Counted from the first letter of the stretch, positions 8,843 to 16,469 are shown. The stretch: DNA of 64,000 nt from Candidatus Woesearchaeota archaeon CG10_big_fil_rev_8_21_14_0_10_45_16 (GCA_002762785.1 PCXY01000005.1:252796-316795); one strand, 5' to 3'. Notes: generated by a model not told the origin, from the letters alone. Made by a program: numbers and translations.

Positions 8843-9088
8843 TTATTTTCCTTTGATCCTCTCTTCAGGTCTTCTGGCGATGATCCTGCCGTCGATGACC
8901 TCACCTGTTCCGAGGATGCGGAACGTGATCGTGTTCTTGAGCAGCGTCTTGTGGACGCCGCCGACATCAATCACCAAAGTGCTTTTGGTCTCATCCACCA
9001 CCGCCCCTTTAAGACCTTTCTGGCCTTTGTTGGCAGCGTCGATGATCTCGATCTTTTCACCGATCAGCTCTTTGGTATATGTCGCCAT
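8843..9088 (-). CDS. rnp1: RNase P protein component 1 (Rnp1, Rpp29/Pop4)
   Basis: An 81-aa Sm-like barrel protein of archaeal RNase P, the tRNA 5'-maturation ribonucleoprotein. The family pattern is seen in ELIGEKIEIIDAANKGQKG, GVVDETKSTLVI and the C-terminal GEVIDGRIIARRPEER. The frame is open upstream, but the start at 9088 (MATYTKELIG), preceded by a GGTGGTG stretch, fits the family length. In known archaeal RNase P this subunit pairs with Rpp21 (Rnp4), encoded here at 56971-57279; the RNA is at 26662-27066. Confidence 0.93.
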   Translation of the reverse strand: MATYTKELIGEKIEIIDAANKGQKGLKGAVVDETKSTLVIDVGGVHKTLLKNTITFRILGTGEVIDGRIIARRPEERIKGK

Positions 9089-9119
9089 GTGTTCACCACC
9101 GGAAATCAACTTCCGGTGC

Positions 9120-9425
9120 TTATCTGACTTCGATCGTCTCCTCAGGAAACCCGAGTTCCACCAAAGCCTTCTTGATACGTGACTTATGGTCACCCTGCAG
9201 CTCGATCTGGCCGCCTTTGGCCGTCCCGCCGCAGGCAAACTTGGACTTGAGCTTCTTCAGGATGTCATTGGTGTCGACGCCTTTTTGGACGCCGCTGACG
9301 ATCGTGTATTTCTTACCGAACTTCCTCTTCTCGATAGCCACCGTGATACGCTGCTGTTCACGGATGACCTGATCGAAAGAGACAAGATCTTTCGGCAAGC
9401 CGGTGATTGGGTCAATGTCAACCAT
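9120..9425 (-). CDS. sui1: Translation initiation factor aIF1 (SUI1 family)
   Basis: 101-aa SUI1/eIF1-type factor that monitors start-codon selection on the small subunit. The SUI1 fold is clear: IEKRKFGKKYTIVSGV, then KLKSKFACGGTAKGGQIELQGDH, which includes the conserved CGGT/GD loop elements, and a C-terminal helix ending ELGFPEE. Located between uL29 and Rnp1, as in many archaea. Confidence 0.96.
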   Translation of the reverse strand: MVDIDPITGLPKDLVSFDQVIREQQRITVAIEKRKFGKKYTIVSGVQKGVDTNDILKKLKSKFACGGTAKGGQIELQGDHKSRIKKALVELGFPEETIEVR

Positions 9426-9429
9426 AGTC

Positions 9430-9633
9430 TTACTTGGAAGGAACCTCCTTCTCCTGTAAGAGAGTATAGATGCGAGCGATGTTCTTTTTCATCTGCCGCA
9501 ACTTACCTGGATTAGCGGTGTTGGCGCCTGACGCTACCTGAGCGTTTAGCTTCAGGAGTTCCTTTTTAAATTCTTCTGCTCTCCCTTTAAGCTGAACGTC
9601 GGACAGACCGCGTAACTCTTTTGTGATTTTCAT
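9430..9633 (-). CDS. rpl29: Large-subunit ribosomal protein uL29
   Basis: Small two-helix protein at the exit-tunnel rim (eukaryotic L35). The sequence ELRGLSDVQLKGRAEEFKKEL and KLRQMKKNIARIYTLLQEKE are family features. The 67-aa length is normal. The start codon overlaps the uS3 stop, and the next gene, aIF1, begins 4 nt downstream. Confidence 0.96.
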   Translation of the reverse strand: MKITKELRGLSDVQLKGRAEEFKKELLKLNAQVASGANTANPGKLRQMKKNIARIYTLLQEKEVPSK

Positions 9634-10562
9634 TATTTGGATTCCTCATCAGCTGTCTTATCGGCTGTCTCCACAACTTCTTCGCTCGTTTCAACAGCAG
9701 CCGGTTCTTCAGCAGCAGGTTCAGCTTCCTCAATATCTTTGGAAGCATCTTCGGCAGCTGGTTCTTCTGTCGATTCAACAGTCTCAACTGCAGACTCTCC
9801 AGCAGCTTCAGCAACAGCAGCTTTTTCTTCAGCTGGTTTCTCTTCTGATTTCTTAGCAGTTTTCTTGGCAGTTTTCTTCTTCGGAGATTTTTTGGCAGGT
9901 TTCTTAGCTGCTTTTTTCTCTTCGGTCTCTTCTGCTTCCTTGATCTCTTCCATGATCTGCTCAGGTTCATCAAGGATCTCGACGCTGTCCGGCAATACCA
10001 AGTTAGGAGGCATGATCGATACTTTGATGCCGATGATACCGCTCTTCAGAAGAGCGAAGGTCTTAGCGCTGCGGACACCGGTCAAAGCGACGTCGCCGCA
10101 CTTCTTCAGATACCCTTGGTAGAAGCGCCAGTTCTTTGCCCTTGCTCCAGGAATCTTTCCAGAGATGATGATCTCTACTCCTAGAGCGCCAGCATCAAGG
10201 ACACTCTGCATCGTCTTATGGCCGACGCCTTTGAAACGGGCTGAGCCGAAACGTTCTAATGAAGAGGCGATACGTTCCGCGACGATAGAAGCGTCAAGGA
10301 AGATGTCTTTTATCTCTGCAATCTCGATCTGTGGATTTTCCAGGTTGAAATCTTTTTTCAAAGTCCTGGTCAGTTCTTTGATATTAGCCCCTTTAGAGCC
10401 GACGATCAGGCTAGGCCTGCTGGTCTGGATGATTATCTTTTCGCCGAGAGGGATCTTCTTTAGTGTAATCTGGGAGATGCCAGCACCTTTCAATTTCTGC
10501 TGTACATACTGTTTAATGTAGTACTCTTTTGTCTTCTGAGCAATAAAGTCCCGCTCGATCAT
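9633..10562 (-). CDS. rps3: Small-subunit ribosomal protein uS3 with long acidic/basic tail
   Basis: uS3 shapes the mRNA entry channel. Residues about 15-85 form a type II KH domain with the GxxG loop (VGSKGANIKEL), and residues 100-195 are the C-terminal S3 domain (GALGVEIIISGKIPGARAK). Residues 205-309 are a low-complexity Ala/Glu/Lys extension, first Lys-rich and then Glu-rich. Other archaeal uS3 proteins often have short tails, but about 105 residues is long. The low-complexity DNA also creates spurious open frames on both strands. Confidence 0.96.
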   Translation of the reverse strand: MIERDFIAQKTKEYYIKQYVQQKLKGAGISQITLKKIPLGEKIIIQTSRPSLIVGSKGANIKELTRTLKKDFNLENPQIEIAEIKDIFLDASIVAERIASSLERFGSARFKGVGHKTMQSVLDAGALGVEIIISGKIPGARAKNWRFYQGYLKKCGDVALTGVRSAKTFALLKSGIIGIKVSIMPPNLVLPDSVEILDEPEQIMEEIKEAEETEEKKAAKKPAKKSPKKKTAKKTAKKSEEKPAEEKAAVAEAAGESAVETVESTEEPAAEDASKDIEEAEPAAEEPAAVETSEEVVETADKTADEESK

Positions 10563-11419
10563 TTTTTATCCCCTCTCAAGGTTCCATCCTGTTTCAATTT
10601 TTCATATAAGTTTGATACTTGATCGACCGCTTTCTGGTCTTTTTCTTTCTGGTTAAACTCTGCTGCTTTCTTCTGGGCCTGCTTCAAGAGATCTTCAGGA
10701 GAAAGCTGCTGTGGAGCAGCTTTGACAGTCTCTTTAGACGTCATTTTAGGAGTAGGAGTAGGAATTGGAGTTTCTTTGACCGCCGGTCTTGCAGCTGGAG
10801 CTGGTTTACTTTCTGTCTTTGCCGCCTCAGACTTAGCTTCTTTTACGACAGGAGCAGCTTTGACTTCTGCTGCCTCTTCTTTCTTCTCTTCATTCTTGAC
10901 GGTCGGTTTCTCGACGACAGCAGGTTTCTCTTCAGATCCTTTTTCAGCAGATCCTTTTTCGGATCTTTTCTCGGCAGCCTTTTTCTTGGCAGCTTTCTTC
11001 ATCTCCTGGACGACAACTTCCAGATGAGACCTCTTGGTAGCATGCCTCTGGCGGCCGCCGGAGAACGGAACTGATGCCTTGTTGGCAAGCAGCTTGACGA
11101 TCTTCAGGCTACCAGCGTTCAAGCCTTTCGACTGGGCATTAGCTTCGACACCTTTGATCAGTTTCAGGAATTCTTTCGCCGCTTTCTGTGGGAAGCGACC
11201 GGCAGCCATGCCTGGCTTGTGACCGACATCTTTCCGGTAGCGGTTGAACGGGACAGCTTTCTTCAAAGCCACGACGTCTTCCAGGAAATCTTTAGCAAAA
11301 GCGACGCTATGATAACGCAGGTAATTGCTCAGTTCGACGCTGTGCTTGGTGGAGATCGGTACATCTCGTGATCTCGCGGAAGCGCAATGTTCTGGATTTA
11401 TGGTCGTTGCTTGTTTCAT
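10559..11419 (-). CDS. rpl22: Large-subunit ribosomal protein uL22 with 149-aa extension
   Basis: uL22 (eukaryotic L17) lines the peptide exit tunnel. The core spans residues 1-137, with ARSRDVPISTKHSVELSNYL, GRFPQKAAKEFLKLI and the beta-hairpin GGRQRHATKRSHLEVVV. Residues 138-286 form a Lys/Ala/Glu then Pro/Thr-rich extension ending in a probable helix. The tail is as long as the core, which is unusual. The gene overlaps uS3 by 4 nt. Confidence 0.95.
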   Translation of the reverse strand: MKQATTINPEHCASARSRDVPISTKHSVELSNYLRYHSVAFAKDFLEDVVALKKAVPFNRYRKDVGHKPGMAAGRFPQKAAKEFLKLIKGVEANAQSKGLNAGSLKIVKLLANKASVPFSGGRQRHATKRSHLEVVVQEMKKAAKKKAAEKRSEKGSAEKGSEEKPAVVEKPTVKNEEKKEEAAEVKAAPVVKEAKSEAAKTESKPAPAARPAVKETPIPTPTPKMTSKETVKAAPQQLSPEDLLKQAQKKAAEFNQKEKDQKAVDQVSNLYEKLKQDGTLRGDKK

Positions 11420-11421
11420 CT

Positions 11422-11802
11422 CTATCGTGCTGATACTGATTTGCTTGATCGGGTTGCGCCGATACCAGCTGAACTATGAGTAACCGCTTTACGGGTGTGG
11501 GAAAATTCTCCCAGGCAGTGGCCCAGCATCTCTAAAGTGCAGGTTACCGGGACAAAGTCTTTGCCGTTATAGACCCGGATGGTCTTTCCCAACATCAAAG
11601 GGGTGATGACCATGTTACGGGCATGGGTTTTCATGTTATTGGCGCCTGCTTCAAGGTACTGCATCAACGCTTTCTGCTGGTCGGTCAAGCCGCGCTGCAA
11701 TGAGCGTCGAGAGCGTGAGGGGATGAGCTTCATGAACTCTTTCATGTCAATCTGCTTGACATCCGCTTCGGATTTCCCTTTCCACATCAATTCTTTTGCC
11801 AT
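11422..11802 (-). CDS. rps19: Small-subunit ribosomal protein uS19
   Basis: uS19 (eukaryotic S15) lies in the small-subunit head. Archaeal features: EFMKLIPSRSRRSLQRGLT at the N-terminal half, then NMVITPLMLGKTIRVYNGKDFVPV and the tail GHCLGEFSHTRKAVTHSSAG. The 126-aa length is usual. It is 2 nt upstream of uL22 and 9 nt after uL2. Confidence 0.97.
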   Translation of the reverse strand: MAKELMWKGKSEADVKQIDMKEFMKLIPSRSRRSLQRGLTDQQKALMQYLEAGANNMKTHARNMVITPLMLGKTIRVYNGKDFVPVTCTLEMLGHCLGEFSHTRKAVTHSSAGIGATRSSKSVSAR

Positions 11803-11811
11803 TTTTTAACC

Positions 11812-12525
11812 TTATTTCTTCCTGCCCGTACGTCGTGGAGCGATCTTACCTACTTTTCGTCCAGGCGGCGCATTTCTTGGGCTTTGTGTCGGACGTCCCT
11901 TGACCGCAGAGCTCTTACCACCGAATGGATGGTCGACTGCGTTCATGGAAACTCCGCATACTTTTGGATATAATTTATTGCGAGCTCTCATGCGATGATA
12001 TCTTGTTCCAGCTTTCAAGAACGGTTTCTCAGTGCGGCCGCTTCCCGACAAGACGCCGATAGAGGCGCGGCAGGCATCGAGGAATATCTTTTCTTTACGC
12101 GAAGGTAATACGACACGTACGGAGCCATCAGCTTTAGCGACGACCCTCGCAAACGTTCCGGAAGCACGCACCAGCTTGCCTCCGTCGCCAGGACGCAGTT
12201 CAATATTATGGATCAAAGTCCCTTCTGGGATCTCTCGTAACGGCATGATGCAGCCGGTCTGCGGTTCGGCGCCAGATGACGGAACGCCGTTGGTGATGGT
12301 ATCTCCAACTTTGATACCTAAAGGAGCAAGAGCGAGAACTTTGTCGCCGGTAGCATAAGCAACCTGCATCAAAGGAGAGGTATGGCCAGCGCAATGGACC
12401 AAGTCGATGACAGTACCGACACTTTCAAGACCATAGTGCTTGACTTCGCCTTTGAAGCGATGGCTAGGTGAAGTATAGGTCTTGCTGCCGCGTCCACGGC
12501 GTTGTGATATCAGTCGTTTACCCAT
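11812..12525 (-). CDS. rpl2: Large-subunit ribosomal protein uL2
   Basis: uL2 (eukaryotic L8) is needed for peptidyl-transferase centre assembly. Seen are GKRLISQRRGRGSKTYTSPS at the N-terminus, the OB and SH3-like core, and the late VCGVSMNAVDHPFGG segment. In that segment the widely conserved second His (DHPHGG) is Phe, while the first His is kept. The 237-aa length fits archaea. Confidence 0.97.
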   Translation of the reverse strand: MGKRLISQRRGRGSKTYTSPSHRFKGEVKHYGLESVGTVIDLVHCAGHTSPLMQVAYATGDKVLALAPLGIKVGDTITNGVPSSGAEPQTGCIMPLREIPEGTLIHNIELRPGDGGKLVRASGTFARVVAKADGSVRVVLPSRKEKIFLDACRASIGVLSGSGRTEKPFLKAGTRYHRMRARNKLYPKVCGVSMNAVDHPFGGKSSAVKGRPTQSPRNAPPGRKVGKIAPRRTGRKK

Positions 12526-12538
12526 CGTTTTTCTCTAT

Positions 12539-12874
12539 CTAAATCATCCCCAGATCAGCGCTGACGTCGGATGCCAGATGGTCTGGACTTAACTTGACGA
12601 CGGCCCGCTTCTGGCCTCTGAATGAATTTTGAATGTTAACTTTTGTGACTTTGACATTGAACAGTTTCTCGACAGCCATCTTGACGTCATACTTGGTAGC
12701 GCGCGGATGGACTGCGAAGGAAAGCTTGTTGTCAAACTCTATCTGACGGATGCTTTTTTCCGTCGATAGGGGATATTGTAATACTCTGTATGGATCGATC
12801 TGGATCTCCGGCTGTTCTGACACGTTGGTCTCAGGTTCAGCGTCTTTCATCTCAGTCTGTTTTTTAGCTGCCAT
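12539..12874 (-). CDS. rpl23: Large-subunit ribosomal protein uL23
   Basis: uL23 (eukaryotic L23a) sits at the exit-tunnel opening and docks SRP and NAC. The core, from about residue 26, has the family pattern YPLSTEKSIRQIEFDNKLSF and HPRATKYDVKMAVEKLFNVKV. About 25 acidic or polar residues precede it. It lies between uL4 and uL2 in canonical order. Confidence 0.95.
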   Translation of the reverse strand: MAAKKQTEMKDAEPETNVSEQPEIQIDPYRVLQYPLSTEKSIRQIEFDNKLSFAVHPRATKYDVKMAVEKLFNVKVTKVNIQNSFRGQKRAVVKLSPDHLASDVSADLGMI

Positions 12875-12878
12875 TATC

Positions 12879-13685
12879 TTAGATAAAGAGTTTCTTCTCT
12901 TTCATCACCTCAACAGCTTTATCAGTCCATAAGGTCACCCTTCCAGGCATGGCGCCGGGAGCCAGCACTTCTGCATTGAGCGCGTTGACCGGGACGATGT
13001 CGAGACCGGGAACGTTCTTGGCTGCTTTCATGAGAGGGCACTCGCCGCTGACGACCAGCAGGATGCTTTTCTTCTGGCGGTAGCGTCGGCCTCTCATCTT
13101 GCCTAGTCCAGCTCTGATCTTTTTGACCAGTGATCGTTCTAGTTCCTGAGCGAAGCCTAAAGCTTGCAGGACCTTGTTAACTTCTTTAGTAGATTTTGCA
13201 TTTTCGAAAGTGGAGTCAAGGATGAATGGGTATTCTGCCGGGAGGATATGGCCGCGGCCGGCAACGAGAGTCTTGTCGATGGTAGCTGCTAAAGCTGAAC
13301 GGATAGCCTTGCGGTTCTCCTTCTTGTTGATCTGCTGCTCCCATACTTTGATGGATTTAGGAGGATGAGCTCGCCTACCGCCTCTGGTCTGCGGGGAGAA
13401 GGTACCTACCCAGGACATTCTAGTACCACGACGGGAATGTATCTTCCGGTTGACTCTGGAGATGCCAAGGCCGTAACAACCTCGGTAGTTTCGTCTCCGT
13501 TTACTTAACTTAGAAGAATGACGGAAGCCTGCTTCAGGATCAGCCCCGTACTGCTGACGGGCGGAACTCTGCAAGGCCAATACTGCTCTCTTGATCAGGT
13601 CAGGCCGGAACGGCTCCGAGAACTGGCTCGGCAACTCTCTTTCACCTGACTTGTTCTTGTCTGCAGTATAGATCGGTAGTTTCAT
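12879..13685 (-). CDS. rpl4: Large-subunit ribosomal protein uL4
   Basis: uL4 extends a loop into the exit tunnel. Features: FRPDLIKRAVLALQSSARQQYG, the tunnel loop with the RRNYRGCYGLGISRVNRK and PQTRGGRRAHPPK segments, and the C-terminal GALNAEVLAPG-type region (here VNALNAEVLAPGAMPGRVTLWT). The 268-aa length is typical. It overlaps uL3 by 4 nt. In bacteria uL4 regulates the S10 operon; whether that holds here is unknown. Confidence 0.97.
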   Translation of the reverse strand: MKLPIYTADKNKSGERELPSQFSEPFRPDLIKRAVLALQSSARQQYGADPEAGFRHSSKLSKRRRNYRGCYGLGISRVNRKIHSRRGTRMSWVGTFSPQTRGGRRAHPPKSIKVWEQQINKKENRKAIRSALAATIDKTLVAGRGHILPAEYPFILDSTFENAKSTKEVNKVLQALGFAQELERSLVKKIRAGLGKMRGRRYRQKKSILLVVSGECPLMKAAKNVPGLDIVPVNALNAEVLAPGAMPGRVTLWTDKAVEVMKEKKLFI

Positions 13686-14644
13686 TTTGAAATGAGTTTA
13701 ATCTCTGGAGCCTCTTTCAGTGTTTTTTTCTTGATTCGGGTAGCCTGTGTCAGCACAATAGGTCTCTTTACCGGACCGACAACTGAACCCCTTATTAAAA
13801 GGTAACTATTATTGACCAGACCGTAATGTGGAATGCCGCTCTGAGGATTGACATCTTCACCGTTCTGACCGACTTTCAGGATCTGCTTGTTATATTCGGT
13901 TCGGGAATGGAAGCCCATCTTACCACCCTGAGCAACCCGGTAATCAACTCTTTTAGGAGTCCATGAACCCAGGTTTCCGATACCACGTTTGGTCTTTTCA
14001 GCTTTGTGCTGCCTGATCGGCACGCCGTATCGCTTGACCGTTCCCTGGAAGCCTTTTCCTTTGGTGATACCATGGATATCAGTAGGATTGCCTTTCTCAA
14101 AGACGTCTTCAACTTTGATCTCCTTGCCAAGTATCTCTTTAGCATAGGCCAGCTTGTCATCTTTGGAGCCGCCAAGAGCCATCTCTAATACTTTAGGTAC
14201 TTTAGAACCAGTATTGGCTGATTTTGGGTTGGAGAAGACCAAAAGCCGCAAGTCTTCGAATTCTTTTACTGCATCGAAGCTTTTGACAGCTTTCTTCGGT
14301 AAAGGGAAAGTGTTTCCCAATTCTTTAGGTAATTTAGGAGCAAGAATGGAAGTTGATTTTCGCACACCAGTGCCATGTTTTTGATAGAAGACGACGCCAG
14401 CCACGGTCATGGGCGGACATTCGATGATGGTGGAAGGGATGCTGATTCTTTCCCCTTTGGTGATGGATTTCGGTCGGTTGTCGACGGCCATCAGATGGGT
14501 CATCCCTGCTTTGTAGCCGATGAAACCAAGAATCTTGACTTTGCTTTCATTAGTCCATGACCTGATTCGAGCTATAGAATGTCTGGACCTCTTCCTAGGC
14601 CAGAACTGCATACTTCCTCTTCTCGGATGTCGGACTCTTCCCAT
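13682..14644 (-). CDS. rpl3: Large-subunit ribosomal protein uL3, first gene of the operon
   Basis: Archaeal uL3 (320 aa), reaching the peptidyl-transferase centre. The start MGRVRHPRRGSMQFWPRKR is family-typical, and GFIGYKAGMTHLM and KGKGFQGTVKRYGV follow. It opens the S10-spc operon. The start codon is preceded by hairpin-forming sequence at 14653-14668 and 14673-14684, and it lies about 165 nt from the predicted transcription start. No clear Shine-Dalgarno stands at the usual distance. Confidence 0.97.
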   Translation of the reverse strand: MGRVRHPRRGSMQFWPRKRSRHSIARIRSWTNESKVKILGFIGYKAGMTHLMAVDNRPKSITKGERISIPSTIIECPPMTVAGVVFYQKHGTGVRKSTSILAPKLPKELGNTFPLPKKAVKSFDAVKEFEDLRLLVFSNPKSANTGSKVPKVLEMALGGSKDDKLAYAKEILGKEIKVEDVFEKGNPTDIHGITKGKGFQGTVKRYGVPIRQHKAEKTKRGIGNLGSWTPKRVDYRVAQGGKMGFHSRTEYNKQILKVGQNGEDVNPQSGIPHYGLVNNSYLLIRGSVVGPVKRPIVLTQATRIKKKTLKEAPEIKLISK

Positions 14645-14812
14645 TTTTGTAGACCTGCCTTGGCAGGTATGCGGTCATATGACCCTTTTCGTCGAAACAG
14701 CCTATTTGGGGCTTCCATCGAGAATATCTGGATGGTTGCCTTGTCAGGCCAACAAACCGTGACCATTTACTCAATCAAGTTGAGCAGTCTGAACACGGTT
14801 TTATCGTGAATA
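14645..14812 (-). promoter_or_regulatory. rpl3 leader: Structured 5' leader of the ribosomal operon
   Basis: About 165 nt separate the predicted start site from the uL3 ATG, although most promoters in this window give leaderless messages. The leader holds a 7-bp inverted repeat around 2 nt at 14653-14668 (ACCTGCC/GGCAGGT, ending 8 nt before the start codon) and a 12-bp perfect palindrome GGTCATATGACC at 14673-14684. In RNA the first would fold as a 6-bp stem with a CAAG loop. A translational autoregulatory role is inferred, not shown. Confidence 0.5.
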
Positions 14813-14830
14813 TGCCTGGAGAAGGGCGGT

Positions 14831-14841
14831 CTTTTATAAAG
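14831..14841 (-). promoter_or_regulatory. TATA box of the S10-spc operon
   Basis: On the minus strand the sequence reads CTTTATAAAAG, a good archaeal TATA box. Start of transcription is predicted near 14810. It is the only strong candidate upstream of uL3, and the operon from uL3 to SecY has mostly very small gaps. Confidence 0.75.
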
Positions 14842-14874
14842 GTTGCGGTAATTTAGAATATACGCTAAAATGAC

Positions 14875-14891
14875 TTAGAAATAAATTCTAA
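14875..14891. promoter_or_regulatory. TTAGAA inverted repeat between divergent promoters
   Basis: TTAGAA-ATAAA-TTCTAA is a perfect inverted repeat with 6-bp arms. Another TTAGAA copy lies at 14853-14858. The repeat is just upstream of the TATA box of the plus-strand gene at 14930 and about 35 bp upstream of the ribosomal operon TATA box. It could be an operator, but A/T-rich repeats can occur by chance. Confidence 0.35.
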
Positions 14892-14899
14892 ACACTAAA

Positions 14900-14909
14900 A
14901 ATTATAAAA
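14900..14909 (+). promoter_or_regulatory. TATA box for the AbiGi-like gene
   Basis: AATTATAAAA is centred about 26 nt before the ATG at 14930, so the transcript would be leaderless or nearly so. Confidence 0.65.
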
Positions 14910-14929
14910 GGGAGCATTCGCGACCACCT

Positions 14930-15778
14930 ATGACTATAGGGCCTAACTTGTTATACCATATTGCCAGGTCGCACAACGAGTTCAATCCAGTAGAAAGCTT
15001 GGTGTCCATGGTTTCAGAAAGATTCATCGAAGGGCAGGCAACAAAAGGTTATTTTGCAAGGCCAGAGAAGGTGAGATCGGTTTCGTTTACTGAGAGTAAT
15101 CTAAGAGACCTAGGGAAACTCATCAGTAGAAGAAGCGAATTTGGTATCTGCTTTGAAAAAAATCTGGTAGATCCAAAAGGTAGAAAGATAAAGCCAGTCC
15201 ATTATCTAAGTAGAGAACAAGTAGATGCCATTAAATATCAAAGATACTATCCTAAAGGTCTTGATGATAAAGATAGATATTGGATCGATCTCGATGAAAG
15301 AGGAACTTATTCTTTCTCTTGGGAACGAGAGTGGAGAAAACTTGGTGATCTCTCTTTTGAATATGAGGCAGTAGTATTTTTACTGGTTCCAGAATATTTT
15401 GCCCAGAACATAAGAGACTCGTTCGGATTAAACATAATCCCTTCATCTGCTGTGAGAAATCCAGCACCACATATGGAAAGGATCAGCCGGTTGATCAAAG
15501 AAACTAGATCAAAAGCGCATAAATTAAGCGAGATGGAAGTTAAAGAGGAGTACTTGCGAAAATTAGCTCAGAGATGTAGTGAGTTCATAGATTCGCCGAC
15601 TTATTTTGAAAGAATTGCCGAGATGAGAGAATACAGAGAAAGAGAAATCTTTACGGAATGGGGGGAATTGAGAGATGCTGACGGCGAGGACAATTTCTTT
15701 GAAGCAGCAATGTTTGATCTTGATAATCGCCTTGATAGGATACTTGAAATGGAAAGAGAGATAGAAGAGGAAGAATAA
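14930..15778 (+). CDS. AbiGi/DUF2971-like protein
   Basis: A 282-aa soluble protein. Its order of motifs resembles the DUF2971 / AbiGi abortive-infection antitoxin-like family: VSFTES (residues 51-56), FGICFEKN (71-78), PVHYLS (89-94) and the WEREWR block (131-136). The C-terminal third is charged and probably helical, ending in a Glu run. Family assignment is by recalled motif pattern only. No obvious toxin gene lies next to it. It stands alone, divergent from the ribosomal operon, and is more A/T-rich than its neighbours, which may suggest transfer. Confidence 0.55.
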   Translation: MTIGPNLLYHIARSHNEFNPVESLVSMVSERFIEGQATKGYFARPEKVRSVSFTESNLRDLGKLISRRSEFGICFEKNLVDPKGRKIKPVHYLSREQVDAIKYQRYYPKGLDDKDRYWIDLDERGTYSFSWEREWRKLGDLSFEYEAVVFLLVPEYFAQNIRDSFGLNIIPSSAVRNPAPHMERISRLIKETRSKAHKLSEMEVKEEYLRKLAQRCSEFIDSPTYFERIAEMREYREREIFTEWGELRDADGEDNFFEAAMFDLDNRLDRILEMEREIEEEE

Positions 15779-15781
15779 GAC

Positions 15782-16234
15782 CTACTTCAACTCTTTAATC
15801 TTCTGCAGCACTTCTTTAACATGTCCTGGTACAGATACCTTGCTCCAGGAATACGCAACATTTCCTGCAGGATCTATCAAGAAGGTGCTGCGGACGACAC
15901 CCAAGTATTTCCGGCCGTACATGCTTTTCTCCTGCCAGACGCCGTAAGCTTCAAGTACCTTCTTGCTCTCATCGCTGAGTAACGTGATCCCCAAGCCCTC
16001 TTTCTCACAGAAACCGGCGTGACTTTTCACGGAATCGGGAGAGACGCCGGCGATCTCCACACCTAATTTCCCAAACTCAGCTTTAGCAGCCGTGAAATCA
16101 TGCGCTTCCAACGTACAGCCGGAAGTATTATCTTTCGGATAGAAGTATAATACTACCCATCGGCCTTTGAAATCAGATAGAGAAACATCTTGACCGTTCT
16201 GGTCAGGCAATGTGAACGATTTTGCTTTAGGCAT
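15782..16234 (-). CDS. bcp: Peroxiredoxin, PrxQ/Bcp family
   Basis: Thiol peroxidase reducing H2O2 and organic peroxides with thioredoxin-type donors. The 150-aa protein starts MPKAKSFTLPDQNG; a longer open frame to 16300 is not family-like. Peroxidatic Cys40 lies in SGCTLEAHDF. The usual resolving Cys five residues later is His45. A second Cys at position 76, 36 residues on, fits the PrxQ subtype that resolves through helix alpha3. TrxB at 50495 could supply electrons. It overlaps the next upstream gene by 8 nt. Confidence 0.92.
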   Translation of the reverse strand: MPKAKSFTLPDQNGQDVSLSDFKGRWVVLYFYPKDNTSGCTLEAHDFTAAKAEFGKLGVEIAGVSPDSVKSHAGFCEKEGLGITLLSDESKKVLEAYGVWQEKSMYGRKYLGVVRSTFLIDPAGNVAYSWSKVSVPGHVKEVLQKIKELK

Positions 16235-16469
16235 CTCCTTTCCCGCCCTCGACCTTCCGCACCATCGACTCCAGCTCGTTCTCATGCTTGAAATCGTCAT
16301 GACCCGAACCGGAGAATTCTACCTTGATCCAGACGCGCTTGCCGCACTTGCACTTGTTGACTTTGTAATGCTTCTGGCCTACCCATACCGATTCCCAGCG
16401 GTCATCTTCCAGCTTGTTGTCGCAGTAGAAACATTCGTGAGACTCAAAATCTTTCGGTATGTGGCCCAT
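16227..16469 (-). CDS. Small zinc-ribbon-like protein, function unknown
   Basis: An 80-aa protein with two cysteine pairs, HECFYCDNK (near residues 13-16) and KCKCGKR (near 40-42), as expected for a zinc ribbon. The middle is aromatic and basic, and the tail is Glu/Gly-rich. It overlaps the peroxiredoxin start by 8 nt and probably forms an operon with it. I do not recognise the family beyond the zinc pattern. Confidence 0.7.
   Translation of the reverse strand: MGHIPKDFESHECFYCDNKLEDDRWESVWVGQKHYKVNKCKCGKRVWIKVEFSGSGHDDFKHENELESMVRKVEGGKGDA

Noticed and set aside
9587-11074. Long frames inside the uS3 and uL22 tail regions on both strands
   Set aside because: They come from low-complexity Ala/Lys/Glu coding DNA and have no start signals or families.
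14572-14766. 64-codon minus-strand frame upstream of and overlapping uL3
   Set aside because: It overlaps the uL3 5' end by 73 nt, has no family-like sequence and falls in the hairpin leader; more likely untranslated leader.
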